Origin: an uncultured Acidaminococcus sp.
GTDB lineage: Bacteria; Bacillota; Negativicutes; Acidaminococcales; Acidaminococcaceae
Length of the DNA stretch: 18,518 bases
Direction of reading: 5' to 3'
Assembly: GCA_900538365.1 (NCBI GenBank)
Contig: UPXT01000046.1
Coordinates: 1-18,518, forward strand
Part shown: one piece after another, positions 6,171 to 15,213 of the stretch
Position numbering within the stretch: position 1 is the first letter of the stretch
Layout: the number at the start of each line of letters is the position of its first letter
Position numbers and translations under genes: made by a program
The notes under the pieces: generated by a model
What the model saw: the letters and a program-made list of their open reading frames with translations, nothing else
Database searches by the model: none
Told to the model about the DNA's origin: nothing

Positions 6171-7331
6171 ATGCTAGGAAAAAAGAAAGCCATGGCTCTA
6201 GGGCTGGCACTTCTCGTTGCCTTGGGAGCTGCCGGCTGCAGCAAGAAAACAGCCGCTCCTGGTGGCGCCGTCAAGGTTAAGGTCATGCAGGCCATCAAGC
6301 GTGATACGCCGCTGACCTATGAGTACACCGGTTTTGTTGAAGCAAAGGACCAGGTTTCCATTAAGTCAAAAGTCACAGGAACCATTGTCAAGAAGTATGT
6401 CAATGGCGGCGATTATGTTGAAGCCGGACAGCTTCTTTACGAAATCGATCCTCGGGCCTACGAAGCGAATGTGCTCAATGCCCAGGCTAATCTAGCCAAT
6501 GCCCAGGCAAATCTAGCCAATGCTCAGCGTGATGCGGCCCGTTACCAGAGCCTTTACGAAGAAGGGGCTGTTTCCAAACAGACAGCAGACCAGTACAATA
6601 CGGCGCTTGAACAGGCCCAGGCCAGCGTCAATGCGTATCAGGCCCTCGTGACAAGTTCCCAGGTAAATGTCAGCGATACGAAGATCGTAGCTCCCTTTGC
6701 GGGGAAAATCGATACGAATACCTTGGCTGAAGGGGAATTTGTAACGGCCAATTCCACCGTCCTTACGACCCTTTCCAACAGCGATCCCATGCGGGTGCGC
6801 TTCTCCGTTTCCGAAAGCGACTACCTTGATATGCTGAAGGGCAATACGGACAACGGCAACCAGCTGCGTGATATTACGCTGACCCTTGCCGATGGATCCA
6901 CTTATGCCTACAAAGGGTATGTCGATCAGGTCGACCGCTCCGTCAGTGATTCGACGGGTACCTTGACTTTGAAGGCCCTCTTCCAGAATCCGGATCATCT
7001 GCTTCTTCCTGGCATGTTTGCCAATGTTTCCGTTGTAGGTTCGACGGAATCTGGAGCCATCCTTGTTCCTCAGCGGGCGGTTACGGATCTGCTCTATAAG
7101 CATTATGTCTATGTCGTCAACGACGACAATACCGTTTCCATGAAGGAAGTCCAACTCGGCGCCCGCATCGGCCGCCTCTGGCTTGTCAAGAGCGGTCTTG
7201 ACGGTACGGAAACCGTTGTGGTTGAAGGCGTACAGAAGCTGAACAAGGACAGCAAGGTCGATCCCGTAACCATGACGGAAGATGAACTTGACACGTCGAG
7301 TGATTCTTCCAGCGCTGGGAGCGCAAGCTGA
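6171..7331 (+). CDS. RND efflux periplasmic adaptor (membrane fusion) lipoprotein, AcrA/MexA-like
   Basis: This 386-residue adaptor links an inner-membrane RND pump to an outer-membrane channel. The start is ATG 6171 behind TAGGAGGAG (6157-6165); an in-frame ATG at 6069 lies at or before the predicted transcript start and is rejected. A lipoprotein signal ends at C23 (GAAGC lipobox), so the protein is predicted to be lipid-anchored. Residues 60-95 and 168-200 form the split lipoyl domain (VEAGQLLYEID and KIVAPFAGKID), an Ala/Gln-rich alpha-hairpin spans about 96-167, and a beta-barrel lies near 205-290. The C-terminal tail is Ser/Asp/Glu-rich. The pump gene follows 16 bp downstream. The presence of such an adaptor supports a diderm cell. 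Confidence 0.92.
   Translation: MLGKKKAMALGLALLVALGAAGCSKKTAAPGGAVKVKVMQAIKRDTPLTYEYTGFVEAKDQVSIKSKVTGTIVKKYVNGGDYVEAGQLLYEIDPRAYEANVLNAQANLANAQANLANAQRDAARYQSLYEEGAVSKQTADQYNTALEQAQASVNAYQALVTSSQVNVSDTKIVAPFAGKIDTNTLAEGEFVTANSTVLTTLSNSDPMRVRFSVSESDYLDMLKGNTDNGNQLRDITLTLADGSTYAYKGYVDQVDRSVSDSTGTLTLKALFQNPDHLLLPGMFANVSVVGSTESGAILVPQRAVTDLLYKHYVYVVNDDNTVSMKEVQLGARIGRLWLVKSGLDGTETVVVEGVQKLNKDSKVDPVTMTEDELDTSSDSSSAGSAS
6477..6539 (+). repeat. Three tandem 21-bp units in the adaptor coiled coil
   Basis: Units at 6477-6497 and 6498-6518 differ by one base (both encode NAQANLA); a third unit at 6519-6539 has diverged (NAQRDAA). Each unit is one heptad, so adding or losing a unit keeps the frame and would change the alpha-hairpin length by one heptad per arm. 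Confidence 0.8.
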
Positions 7332-7347
7332 CAAGGAGGTCTAGGAA

Positions 7348-10300
7348 GTGGCAAAATTCTTTATTGAACATCCTGTTTTTGCCTGCGTTATCTCCATCAT
7401 CATCGCCCTTGTCGGTTCCATTTCCGCCGTCAGTCTCCCTGTTGCCCAGTATCCGCAGATTTCCAATCCGCGGATTTCGGTATCAACGAACTACGTCGGT
7501 GCCAACGCCGAGGTTGTGGAGCAGACGGTTGCCCAGGCAATTGAAAAGGAAGTCAACGGCGTTGACAACATGGTCGATATGCGTTCCACCAGTGATAACG
7601 ATGGGAACTACACCCTTGATATCAAGTTCGACCTCGGTACGGATGATGACATGGACATGGTCAAGGTCCAGAACCGTGTGGCCCAGGCCAATGCCTCCCT
7701 GCCGAGCGAAGTAACAAGTTACGGCGTAACGACCAGTAAGCAGGCAGAAGAGACCATCATGTATTTCTCCCTTTTGTCGCCTAATGGGACTTATGATGAA
7801 CTCTTCCTTAAAAACTATGGCACGACGCAGTTCGTCGATGCCCTGAAACGTGTGGACGGGGTTTCCGAAGTCAACGAATACGGCCCGGACCTGTCCCTGC
7901 GTGTTTGGCTCGATCCGATGAAGATGGCCCAAAATGGCCTTACAGCCGCCGACGTCAAGTCGGCCATTTCCAGCCAGAACATCCAGGCTCCGGTTGGATC
8001 CATTGGGGCCCGTCCTACAGAAAACGATCAGGAATTCCAGTACTCCGCCCGTCTGCAGGGCCGACTCAAGACGGAAGAGGAATTTGGCAATATTGTCCTC
8101 AAGAACAACAATGGACAGCTGCTCCATCTGCGTGACATTGCCCGTGTTGAGTATGGCAAGCGCAGTGACGGGGTTGTCGGCCGGTTGGATGGAATCCCTG
8201 CCATGCAGTACGCCATCCAGCTGAACTCGGATGCCAACTCCCTGGAATCGGTTGCTGCCATCAAGAAAGTCCTTGCGGAAGCGGAAAAGAACTTCCCGCC
8301 GGACATGAAGATTCAAATCGTTCAGGATAATACGGAATATGTTAAGGAATCCCTGAAGGAAGTAGGGGTGACCTTCATTGAAACCCTGCTCCTTGTTGTC
8401 CTCATTACCTGGATCTTCCTCCAGAGCTGGAGGGCCACGCTGATTCCGGTCCTTGCCATTCCGGTCTCCCTTTTGGGAACCTTTACTTCCTTCTATATCT
8501 TTGGCTTTACCATCAACACACTCACGCTATTTGCCTTGGTGCTTGCCATTGGTATCGTCGTCGATGACGCCATCGTCGTTGTCGAAGCTGTTGAATATAA
8601 CGTTGATGAAATGGGCATGAGTCCAAAGGAAGCGACGTTTGCCGCTATGCGCAGCGTATCAGGGGCTATTGTGGCAACGGCTTTCGTGCTTCTTGCCGTA
8701 TTCCTGCCTGTATCCTTTATGGGTGGGGCAACGGGCGTCCTGTATAAGCAGTTTGCTCTCACTATCGTGGTCGCCCTGTCCCTTTCCGCTGTCGTTGCCA
8801 TGAGCTTGTCACCAGCTGTCAGCGCGCTTGTCATCAAGCCGAAGAAGGATCTCAAGAAAGCAAGCGGACCGATTGGGAAACTTTTTGATGTATTCAACCG
8901 TGCCCTTGATTGGGCGACGGAAAAATATGTCGGCCTTTCCAAAAAGCTGCTGCGCCATTATAAAGTGGGCCTTGCTGGCATGCTCGTTGTCTTCTGCCTG
9001 ATTGGGTTCTTCTTCAAGATGATCCCGACAGCTTACGTGCCGGATGAAGACCAGTCCTTTATGTTGGTGTCGGCTTCCCTGCCGGCAGCTGCTTCCACGA
9101 ACCGGTCCATGGCCTTTACGGAATCTTTTGGAGCCAAGATTGCTGAGATTCCTGGCGTCCGTCACGTCATGCAGATCATCGGTATCGATATCCTGTCCTC
9201 GACGCGTCAGCCAAACGGTGTCCTCATTCCGGTCAAACTCAATGATATTGGGGAACGCGAAGGCAAGAACGGTCAATCCGTGCAGGAAATCATCAATAAG
9301 GTGGCGGCGCTGGGCGCCGATGCTCCGGAAGCCACGGTGCGCGCCTTCAACATGGCCGTCCTGCCGGGCATGAGCAATACCGGTAACCTTAGCCTTTACA
9401 TCATGGATACGGTTGGTAAGGACACCAGTGAAATGACCCAGGATGTGGGTAAGCTCCTTGGTCTCATCAACCAGCGTCCGGAAGTCGGAATGGCCTATAC
9501 GACATTTTCCGATAACACGCCGTCCATCGAGTTCCATCTCGACCGTGAAAAGGCAGAAAGTCTCAATATCCCTGTTTCCAATGTAACGACGGCCCTTCAG
9601 GCAAACCTCGGCGGCAGCGAAGTCAACGACTTCAACCTCTTAGGGAAAACGTGGAAAGTCGTCATCCAGGCAGATAAGAAATATCGTGCCGATACGAAAC
9701 AGCTTTCCAACATCTTTGTGAAAAATACTTCAGGTGACCTGATTCCGCTGTCGGCTGTTGTGACCTCGCAGGAAATCCAGGCACCGCCGGTTATTACGCG
9801 TTTCAATAACGCCCGAGGCGCTAAGATTGCCGGCAGTCCGGCAACGGGCTACTCCACCGGTGACGCCATGAGTGCCATCGATGAAGTCCTGAAGCAGAAC
9901 CTTCCAAGCGGCTACACCTATGAATGGGTTGACCAGAGCCGTGACGAACGGGATGCAGGGTCCTCTTCCTACATGATTTTTGCTGTGTCCCTGATCTTCG
10001 TTTATCTTTGCCTGTCCGCTCTTTATGAATCTTGGTCCCTGCCCCTTGGCATCATCTTTGGTGTGCCGACGGCGGTCATGGGCTGCGTTGGATTCCAGTA
10101 TCTGCGTGGACTGTCTGCCGATATCTACATGCAGATCGGGATGATTGTGCTCATTGGTCTGTCGGCCAAGAACTCCATCTTGATCGTAGAATACGCAAAG
10201 ATGCGTGTCGATAATGGCCGTGCTATCCTGCCGGCCCTGATTGATACCGTCAAGGTTCGTCTGCGTCCGATCCTGATGACGGCTTTTTCAACGGTCATTG

Positions 10301-10485
10301 GTGCTGTGCCCCTTGCTTGGGCCTCCGGCGCTGGGGCCGGGTCCCGTATTTCCATTGGTACGGCAATCATCGGGGGGATGATGAGCTCCACGCTCCTTTC
10401 CATCTTCCTCGTACCGGTTCTTTTCCTTGTCATTGAAATGATCTTCCACCCGGATATCCCTGTGGGTTCTGTCGATGACGAATAA
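7348..10485 (+). CDS. RND multidrug efflux pump inner-membrane subunit, HAE1/AcrB-like
   Basis: This 1045-residue proton-driven transporter has the normal AcrB length and architecture: a first transmembrane helix (about 10-30), a large periplasmic loop, a central group of helices (about 340-500), a second periplasmic loop and a final group (about 870-1030). The proton-relay residues are present: D406 and D407 in GIVVDDAIVVVE, equivalent to AcrB D407/D408, and K941 in GLSAKNSILIVEYAK, equivalent to AcrB K940. The N-terminal FFIEHPVFA motif is typical of HAE1 pumps. GTG 7348 is the start, behind AAGGAGGT (7333-7340). It is cotranscribed with the adaptor; no TolC-type gene follows, so the channel must be supplied from elsewhere. 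The substrate range (drugs, bile salts, fatty acids) cannot be inferred. Confidence 0.95.
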   Translation: MAKFFIEHPVFACVISIIIALVGSISAVSLPVAQYPQISNPRISVSTNYVGANAEVVEQTVAQAIEKEVNGVDNMVDMRSTSDNDGNYTLDIKFDLGTDDDMDMVKVQNRVAQANASLPSEVTSYGVTTSKQAEETIMYFSLLSPNGTYDELFLKNYGTTQFVDALKRVDGVSEVNEYGPDLSLRVWLDPMKMAQNGLTAADVKSAISSQNIQAPVGSIGARPTENDQEFQYSARLQGRLKTEEEFGNIVLKNNNGQLLHLRDIARVEYGKRSDGVVGRLDGIPAMQYAIQLNSDANSLESVAAIKKVLAEAEKNFPPDMKIQIVQDNTEYVKESLKEVGVTFIETLLLVVLITWIFLQSWRATLIPVLAIPVSLLGTFTSFYIFGFTINTLTLFALVLAIGIVVDDAIVVVEAVEYNVDEMGMSPKEATFAAMRSVSGAIVATAFVLLAVFLPVSFMGGATGVLYKQFALTIVVALSLSAVVAMSLSPAVSALVIKPKKDLKKASGPIGKLFDVFNRALDWATEKYVGLSKKLLRHYKVGLAGMLVVFCLIGFFFKMIPTAYVPDEDQSFMLVSASLPAAASTNRSMAFTESFGAKIAEIPGVRHVMQIIGIDILSSTRQPNGVLIPVKLNDIGEREGKNGQSVQEIINKVAALGADAPEATVRAFNMAVLPGMSNTGNLSLYIMDTVGKDTSEMTQDVGKLLGLINQRPEVGMAYTTFSDNTPSIEFHLDREKAESLNIPVSNVTTALQANLGGSEVNDFNLLGKTWKVVIQADKKYRADTKQLSNIFVKNTSGDLIPLSAVVTSQEIQAPPVITRFNNARGAKIAGSPATGYSTGDAMSAIDEVLKQNLPSGYTYEWVDQSRDERDAGSSSYMIFAVSLIFVYLCLSALYESWSLPLGIIFGVPTAVMGCVGFQYLRGLSADIYMQIGMIVLIGLSAKNSILIVEYAKMRVDNGRAILPALIDTVKVRLRPILMTAFSTVIGAVPLAWASGAGAGSRISIGTAIIGGMMSSTLLSIFLVPVLFLVIEMIFHPDIPVGSVDDE

Positions 10486-10494
10486 GTTCGTTCT

Positions 10495-10532
10495 GTCCCT
10501 TGCTTTCTTCGAGGAAGCAGGGGACTTTTTTT
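10495..10532 (+). terminator. Intrinsic terminator of the RND operon
   Basis: A 13-bp stem (10495-10507 with 10513-10525, a few G-U pairs) with a 5-nt loop is followed by seven Ts (10526-10532). This closes the operon after the pump gene and confirms that no outer-membrane factor belongs to it. Confidence 0.9.
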
Positions 10533-10585
10533 ATGAAAAAAGAAAACGTTTTTTGGAATCATCATAAAATAATTCGAAAAAAGGC

Positions 10586-10614
10586 TTTATTTTTATATTT
10601 TAAAGGATTATAAT
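10586..10614 (+). promoter_or_regulatory. Promoter of the ABC transporter gene
   Basis: TTTATT (10586-10591) and TATAAT (10609-10614) are 17 nt apart. About 50 bp of A/T-rich DNA lies around and upstream of the -35 and could act as an UP element. Confidence 0.6.
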
Positions 10615-10648
10615 ACCAATATTCGCAAATGTGTAAGGAGACGAACAC

Positions 10649-12379
10649 GTGAAAAAAACAAATGTAACAACAAAACTACTCCATCAAGTTTGGGACCTTA
10701 CGAAAAGCTATTGGAAAAGCGAAGAAAAAAAGAAGGCCTATGGTCTTCTTTTGGCCATTATCGTGCTCAATCTGGGCGTTGTCTTTGTCCTTGTCCTTTT
10801 GAATGAATGGAACAATTCTTTTTATACGGCGCTCCAGGATTACGCTGTGGATGAGATTTTCCACCAGCTCTGGCGGTTTACCATCCTCGCTTTTAGCTAC
10901 ATCATCCTTGCTGTCTATGCCTATTATCTGCAGCAGACCCTCATTGTGAATTGGCGCCGCTGGCTGACAAGACGGTATGTGGAGGAGTGGCTGTCTGCCA
11001 AGACCTATTACCGGCTCGAAATGTTCGGAAAGGACATGGATAACCCGGACCAGCGCATCAGCGAGGATGTGTCCCTTTTTGTGACACGGACCCTCAGCCT
11101 TGCCATTGGCCTGATGAAGGCCATCTGTACACTCCTTTCCTTTATTGTGATCTTGTGGAACCTTTCCGGACCTTTTTCCGTTTCGATTTTGGGAAAAGAG
11201 ATTTCCATTCCTGGCTATATGGTCTGGGTTGCTATCTGCTATGCGGGCCTGGGGACCTTCCTGATCCATAAGGTCGGTCACCGGCTGGTGAACCTTAATT
11301 TTGTCCAGCAGCGCTATGAAGCCGATTTCCGTTTCAGTATGATGCGCCTCAGGGAAAATGCCGAAAGCGTGGCATTCTACCATGGCGAACCCCACGAAAA
11401 AAGTGTTTTCCTGGAACGCTTCCGGGTCCTTTTGGAGAACTTTTGGAAGATTGTCAAAAAGCAAAAACAGTTGGTGTGGCTAAATTCGGGGTACTCCCAA
11501 ATCGCCATCATCTTTCCTTTTGTGGTGGCCATCCCGCGCTATCTGAGACGGGAACTGACCTTGGGCGGCCTGATGCAGGTCGCGACCGCCTTTGGGCGCG
11601 TACAGGATTCCCTGTCCTATTTTGTCGATGCCTATGCAACGCTTGCCGAATGGCAGGCGGTTGTGGACCGCTTGACGAGTTTCCGGACCCATCTGGAAGC
11701 GGCAGGTATGACAAAGACGCAGGACCAGGTCAACCGTACGGTGGGGGACGAAGGAAGGTTGGTCTTGGATCATTTTGAAGTGGATCTGCCAAGCGGTCTG
11801 CCGATCCTAAAGCCCCTGACCCTGACCGTTCAGGCAGGCACCCATATCCTGATCCGCGGCAAAAGCGGCAGCGGCAAGAGTACTTTCCTGAGGGCCCTTG
11901 CCGGCATCTGGCCCTTTGCCAAGGGGAAAGTCACCCTTGCCCCGCAGGACCAACTCATGTTTATTCCCCAGCGTCCCTATCTGCCGCTAGGAACGCTTCG
12001 GGAAGCCATTGTTTACCCGGGCACCCGGCAGCTTTCCGATGACAGGCTCCGTGCCCTCATGGAGGACTGCCGGATCGGCTATCTTGCCAAACACCTTGAT
12101 GAGGAAGCCGATTGGGCCCATGTCTTTTCCGTGGGCGAACAGCAGCGCCTTGCTTTTGTAAGGGCCCTTATTTATGAACCTCGTTGGCTCTTCATGGATG
12201 AATCGACATCCGCCCTTGACGAGGAGACAGAAAAAGCAATGTATGAACTTCTTCTGTCCCGCCTTACCCGGACAACGCTTATCAGCGTGGGCCATCGCAG
12301 CACCCTTGTCACCTATCATACGGCAGCCCTTACTTTACATAAAGAAACGAAGGAAGCGTCTCTCGAACCTCTTTCCTAA
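10649..12379 (+). CDS. ABC transporter, fused permease and ATPase, BacA/SbmA-YddA-like
   Basis: This 576-residue half-transporter has an N-terminal membrane domain (helices near 30-54, 73-93, 145-170 and 188-207) and a C-terminal nucleotide-binding domain. NNSFYTALQD and NPDQRISEDV in the membrane part are hallmarks of the SbmA/BacA/YddA (peroxisomal ABCD-like) group. The ATPase has Walker A GKSGSGKS (404-411), the signature variant SVGEQQR (494-500) and Walker B WLFMDE (513-518) followed by STSALDEE. Relatives import peptides or B12, or move fatty acids; the substrate here is unknown. GTG 10649 is the start, behind AAGGAG (10635-10640). No terminator is visible before the symporter gene 47 bp downstream, so cotranscription is possible. 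Confidence 0.88.
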   Translation: MKKTNVTTKLLHQVWDLTKSYWKSEEKKKAYGLLLAIIVLNLGVVFVLVLLNEWNNSFYTALQDYAVDEIFHQLWRFTILAFSYIILAVYAYYLQQTLIVNWRRWLTRRYVEEWLSAKTYYRLEMFGKDMDNPDQRISEDVSLFVTRTLSLAIGLMKAICTLLSFIVILWNLSGPFSVSILGKEISIPGYMVWVAICYAGLGTFLIHKVGHRLVNLNFVQQRYEADFRFSMMRLRENAESVAFYHGEPHEKSVFLERFRVLLENFWKIVKKQKQLVWLNSGYSQIAIIFPFVVAIPRYLRRELTLGGLMQVATAFGRVQDSLSYFVDAYATLAEWQAVVDRLTSFRTHLEAAGMTKTQDQVNRTVGDEGRLVLDHFEVDLPSGLPILKPLTLTVQAGTHILIRGKSGSGKSTFLRALAGIWPFAKGKVTLAPQDQLMFIPQRPYLPLGTLREAIVYPGTRQLSDDRLRALMEDCRIGYLAKHLDEEADWAHVFSVGEQQRLAFVRALIYEPRWLFMDESTSALDEETEKAMYELLLSRLTRTTLISVGHRSTLVTYHTAALTLHKETKEASLEPLS

Positions 12380-12426
12380 AGCGGGAGGGGTCGCACTCAT
12401 CTATCTATCTTATTGGAGGGGAAGTC

Positions 12427-13770
12427 ATGAACATTGAACTTTTGAACAGCATCGACAGCTTCGTTTGGGGTCCGCCTCTTCTGGTCCTGCTTGTAGGGAC
12501 GGGGATTTTCCTCACCCTGCGGCTGGGCTTCCTGCAGGTTTCCCGTCTGCCCAAGGCCCTGCAGCTCATCTTCAAGGCGGAAAATGCCGGCGAAGGGGAC
12601 ATTGATAGTTTTAAGGCCCTGTGTACAGCCCTTGCAGCCACCGTCGGTACGGGGAACATCGTCGGTGTCGCAACCGCCGTTAAGGCAGGCGGTCCGGGGG
12701 CCATCTTCTGGATGTGGATTGCCGCCTTCTTTGGTATGGCAACAAAATACGCGGAAGGTGTCCTTGCCGTCAAATACCGTACGGTCGATGCCAAAGGTCA
12801 GATTTCCGGCGGTCCGATGTACTACATCGAACTGGGCCTGGGGAAAAAGTACAAACCGCTTGCCATAGCCTTCGCTTTTTTTGGGATCCTTGTTGCCTAC
12901 TTTGGTATCGGGACCTTTGCCCAGGTGAACTCCATTGTTGACATTACCCAGCTCAATGCGGGCATTCCCGTTGCCGGCACGGCAGCCATCCTCACCATTG
13001 CCGTTGCCGCTGTGACCTTGGGCGGCCTGCAGAGCATTGCTGCGGCTGCAAGCCGCATCGTACCAGCCATGGCCATCCTTTACATGCTGTCTACCATAGG
13101 CATCCTGGTCATGTTCCATGATCTGATCCCCATGGCCATCGGGGAGATTTTCCGTGATGCCTTTACGCCGACGGCTGCCCAAGGCGGGTTCCTCGGAGCC
13201 ACTGTGCTCTTTGCGATGAGAAATGGGATTGCCCGCGGCGTCTTTTCCAATGAATCGGGGCTTGGGTCCGCACCTATCGTAGCCGCCGCTGCAAAGACGG
13301 ACTGGCCGGCTGAACAGGGACTTATTTCCATGACGGGGACCTTTATCGATACCATCATCATCTGCACCATGACAGGACTGACCATTGTCATTGGCGGACT
13401 TTGGACCGGGGATCTTAACGGTGCGGCCCTGACCAACGCAACCTTCCTCAAGGCCTATCCGCAGATGGGCGGCTACCTCCTTATGGTTGGCTTGGTCCTG
13501 TTTGCGTTTACAACCATCTTGGGCTGGAACTACTATGGTGAACGCTGCGTTGAATATCTATTTGGCGTCAAGGGCATCATGCCTTATCGCATCATATTCA
13601 TTATCCTCATTGGCCTCGGGGCTTTCCTGAAGCTGGAAGCCATCTGGATTTTGGCTGATATCGTCAACGGTCTCATGGCAATTCCTAACCTGATTGCCCT
13701 CCTAGGACTGTCCGGTGCGGTCGCAGCTGAAACCAAACGTTATTTTGCCCATCTGAAGGAAACGGCCTGA
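12427..13770 (+). CDS. Sodium:alanine/glycine symporter (AGCS family)
   Basis: This 447-residue integral membrane protein imports small neutral amino acids with sodium. Family signatures include the N-terminal GTGIFLTLRLGFLQ (24-37), ATVGTGNIVGVATA (71-84), GGPGAIFWMW (88-97) followed by FFGMATKYAE, and FSNESGLGSAPIVAAA in the second half. About ten hydrophobic segments are visible. The ATG follows GGAGGGG (12415-12421). A strong terminator closes it. Amino-acid uptake fits an amino-acid fermenting anaerobe. The substrate (alanine, glycine or possibly glutamine) cannot be separated by eye. Confidence 0.93.
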   Translation: MNIELLNSIDSFVWGPPLLVLLVGTGIFLTLRLGFLQVSRLPKALQLIFKAENAGEGDIDSFKALCTALAATVGTGNIVGVATAVKAGGPGAIFWMWIAAFFGMATKYAEGVLAVKYRTVDAKGQISGGPMYYIELGLGKKYKPLAIAFAFFGILVAYFGIGTFAQVNSIVDITQLNAGIPVAGTAAILTIAVAAVTLGGLQSIAAAASRIVPAMAILYMLSTIGILVMFHDLIPMAIGEIFRDAFTPTAAQGGFLGATVLFAMRNGIARGVFSNESGLGSAPIVAAAAKTDWPAEQGLISMTGTFIDTIIICTMTGLTIVIGGLWTGDLNGAALTNATFLKAYPQMGGYLLMVGLVLFAFTTILGWNYYGERCVEYLFGVKGIMPYRIIFIILIGLGAFLKLEAIWILADIVNGLMAIPNLIALLGLSGAVAAETKRYFAHLKETA

Positions 13771-13780
13771 TGGACCAATA

Positions 13781-13822
13781 AAAAGGGGAGAAGGGAGCCT
13801 CATGGCTTTCTTCTCTCTTTTT
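13781..13822 (+). terminator. Intrinsic terminator of the AGCS gene
   Basis: A purine-rich arm (13781-13799) pairs with a pyrimidine-rich arm (13804-13822) over about 19 bp, including four G-U pairs, around a TCAT loop. The stem ends in a five-T tract. Confidence 0.85.
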
Positions 13823-13866
13823 CTTATGAAAGGGAATCAAGGCCTATAAAATTTTATCTCCTGAAA

Positions 13867-13895
13867 TTGTTTTTATGGAAAAGTCATAGTATAAT
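13867..13895 (+). promoter_or_regulatory. Promoter of the flavodiiron gene
   Basis: TTGTTT (13867-13872) and a perfect TATAAT (13890-13895) are 17 nt apart, about 45 bp before the start codon. No clear operator palindrome is visible. Confidence 0.7.
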
Positions 13896-13940
13896 GGATT
13901 GGATATAGATAAAACTAACCGATACGGAGGGGTGTAAACC

Positions 13941-15125
13941 ATGAAACCGGAAGAAATTTCCAAAGATATTTTTGATGTGGGCATCCGCGATTGGACCTGC
14001 TCTGATTTCCACGGCTTTGCAACACCACGGGGCGTTACCTATAACTCGTTCCTTATCATGGATGAGAAAGTCTGCCTCATCGACGGCGTCAAGGCCCCCT
14101 TTGCAGAACGTCAGCTCTATAAGATCAGTGAAGTTGTCGATCCCAAGAAGGTCGATTACATTGTTGTAAATCATGTGGAACCGGACCACTCCGGATCCCT
14201 TCCGCTGCTTGCCCAGAAATGCCCGAATGCTACATTCCTCATTACGCCTCAGGGCGCCGCGGAACTGAAGGAACACTACGGCGATATCTTCAACTGCCAG
14301 ATCGTGAAGAAGGGAGAAAGCATCAGTTTGGGGAAACGGAGCCTGACCTTTGTCCCCATCCCCATGGTCCACTGGCCTGATTCCATGGTTACCTACTGCC
14401 CGGAAGAAGAGATCCTCTTTTCCAGTGATGCTTTTGGTCAGCATTACTGCTGCTCCAAGCGCTTTGATGACGAGACGGAAGTCGAGAACATGTTCTATGA
14501 AGCGCAGCGCTACTATGCCAACATCCTGACCCCGTTCCGGAAACTCATCCCCAACGCGGTAAAGGCCGTGCGGGGTCTTAAGATCCGCATGATCTGCTCC
14601 TGCCACGGCAGCATTTGGCGCAGCCATATCGAAGAGATCCTGAAGCTTTATGAAGACTGGAGCCTCGGGAAAGCCCTTGACCGCATCATCATTGTTTATG
14701 ACACCATGTGGGGCGGCACGGCTGCCATGGCAACAGCCATCATGGATGGCATCCAGGCCCAGGGCATGCGTGTGAAACTGTACCGTTATACGAGCGACCA
14801 GAAAGCCGCCATCATGAGCGACGTCCTGACGGCAAAGGCCATCCTGGTTGGTTCACCGACGCAGAACTGCGTGATGATGCCGACCATGGGTGCTTTCATG
14901 ATGTACCTCAAAGGCATGAAGCTGACCGATAAGAAGGCAGCTGCTTTTGGAACCTATGGCTGGGCCGGCGGTGCGGAAAAGGAACTGGAAAGCGCAATCA
15001 CGGCAAGCGGGATGGAGCTTCTGCCTGGCTATACCTGCAAGTGGCGTCCCCTGCCGGAAGAAATCAAGGCAGCTGAAAAGTTTGGCTATGAGTTTGCTGA
15101 AAAGATTGCTGCGTCCAGCAAATAA
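13941..15125 (+). CDS. fprA: A-type flavodiiron protein (O2/NO reductase, FprA/ROO-like)
   Basis: Flavodiiron proteins reduce O2 to water and/or NO to N2O in the cytoplasm of anaerobes, with electrons usually from rubredoxin. The 394-residue product has a metallo-beta-lactamase-like diiron domain with ligands H78, E80 and D82 in NHVEPDHSG, H144 in PMVHWPDS, D163 in FSSDAFGQHY and H222 in CSCHGSIWR; all appear present. The C-terminal flavodoxin domain begins near 248, with the FMN phosphate loop at YDTMWGGT (253-260) and GSPTQNCVMMP further on. There is no fused rubredoxin or NAD(P)H-oxidase domain, so this is class A. The ATG lies behind GGAGGGG (13926-13932). It appears to be a single gene with its own promoter. 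O2 versus NO preference cannot be told from the sequence. Confidence 0.93.
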   Translation: MKPEEISKDIFDVGIRDWTCSDFHGFATPRGVTYNSFLIMDEKVCLIDGVKAPFAERQLYKISEVVDPKKVDYIVVNHVEPDHSGSLPLLAQKCPNATFLITPQGAAELKEHYGDIFNCQIVKKGESISLGKRSLTFVPIPMVHWPDSMVTYCPEEEILFSSDAFGQHYCCSKRFDDETEVENMFYEAQRYYANILTPFRKLIPNAVKAVRGLKIRMICSCHGSIWRSHIEEILKLYEDWSLGKALDRIIIVYDTMWGGTAAMATAIMDGIQAQGMRVKLYRYTSDQKAAIMSDVLTAKAILVGSPTQNCVMMPTMGAFMMYLKGMKLTDKKAAAFGTYGWAGGAEKELESAITASGMELLPGYTCKWRPLPEEIKAAEKFGYEFAEKIAASSK

Positions 15126-15149
15126 TCCTTTCGGTCTGTAAGAAGTAAG

Positions 15150-15194
15150 AAGGAGCTGAAACCATGTTCACAATGATTTCAGCTCCTTTGTTTT
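15150..15194 (+). terminator. Terminator-like hairpin between fprA and rlmB
   Basis: AAGGAGCTGAAA (15150-15161) pairs perfectly with TTTCAGCTCCTT (15177-15188), with a possible inner CAT/ATG pair. TTTGTTTT follows. It may simply end the fprA transcript. The same sequences also hold a ribosome binding site, a short ORF and an alternative pairing with the rlmB ribosome binding site, so an attenuator is the other reading. Confidence 0.7.
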
Positions 15195-15199
15195 CCTAG
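15164..15199 (+). CDS. Possible 11-codon leader ORF upstream of rlmB
   Basis: AAGGAG (15150-15155) lies 8 nt before ATG 15164, which opens a reading frame for MFTMISAPLFS ending at TAG 15197-15199. The stop is 14 nt before the rlmB start, and the rlmB ribosome binding site (15203-15208) comes immediately after. Its own ribosome binding site is the 5' arm of the hairpin, and codons 6-9 form the 3' arm. The layout resembles a leader peptide that controls a downstream methyltransferase. Translation is not shown by sequence alone, and chance is a real possibility for so short a frame. Confidence 0.35.
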   Translation: MFTMISAPLFS

Positions 15200-15209
15200 G
15201 AAAAGGAGC
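15182..15209 (+). promoter_or_regulatory. Alternative hairpin sequestering the rlmB ribosome binding site
   Basis: GCTCCTTT (15182-15189) can pair with AAAGGAGC (15202-15209), hiding the rlmB Shine-Dalgarno AAGGAG. The same GCTCCTT is the 3' arm of the upstream terminator-like hairpin, so the two structures exclude each other. AAGGAGC occurs twice (15150-15156 and 15203-15209) around one shared complement. The 14-bp palindrome TTTTCCTAGGAAAA (15191-15204) overlaps it as a third option. Confidence 0.4.
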
Positions 15210-15213
15210 CATT

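Noticed and set aside
12400..12412. Short ATCT tandem repeat before the AGCS gene
   Set aside because: About three units only, outside the coding frame and the promoter; too short to support phase variation.
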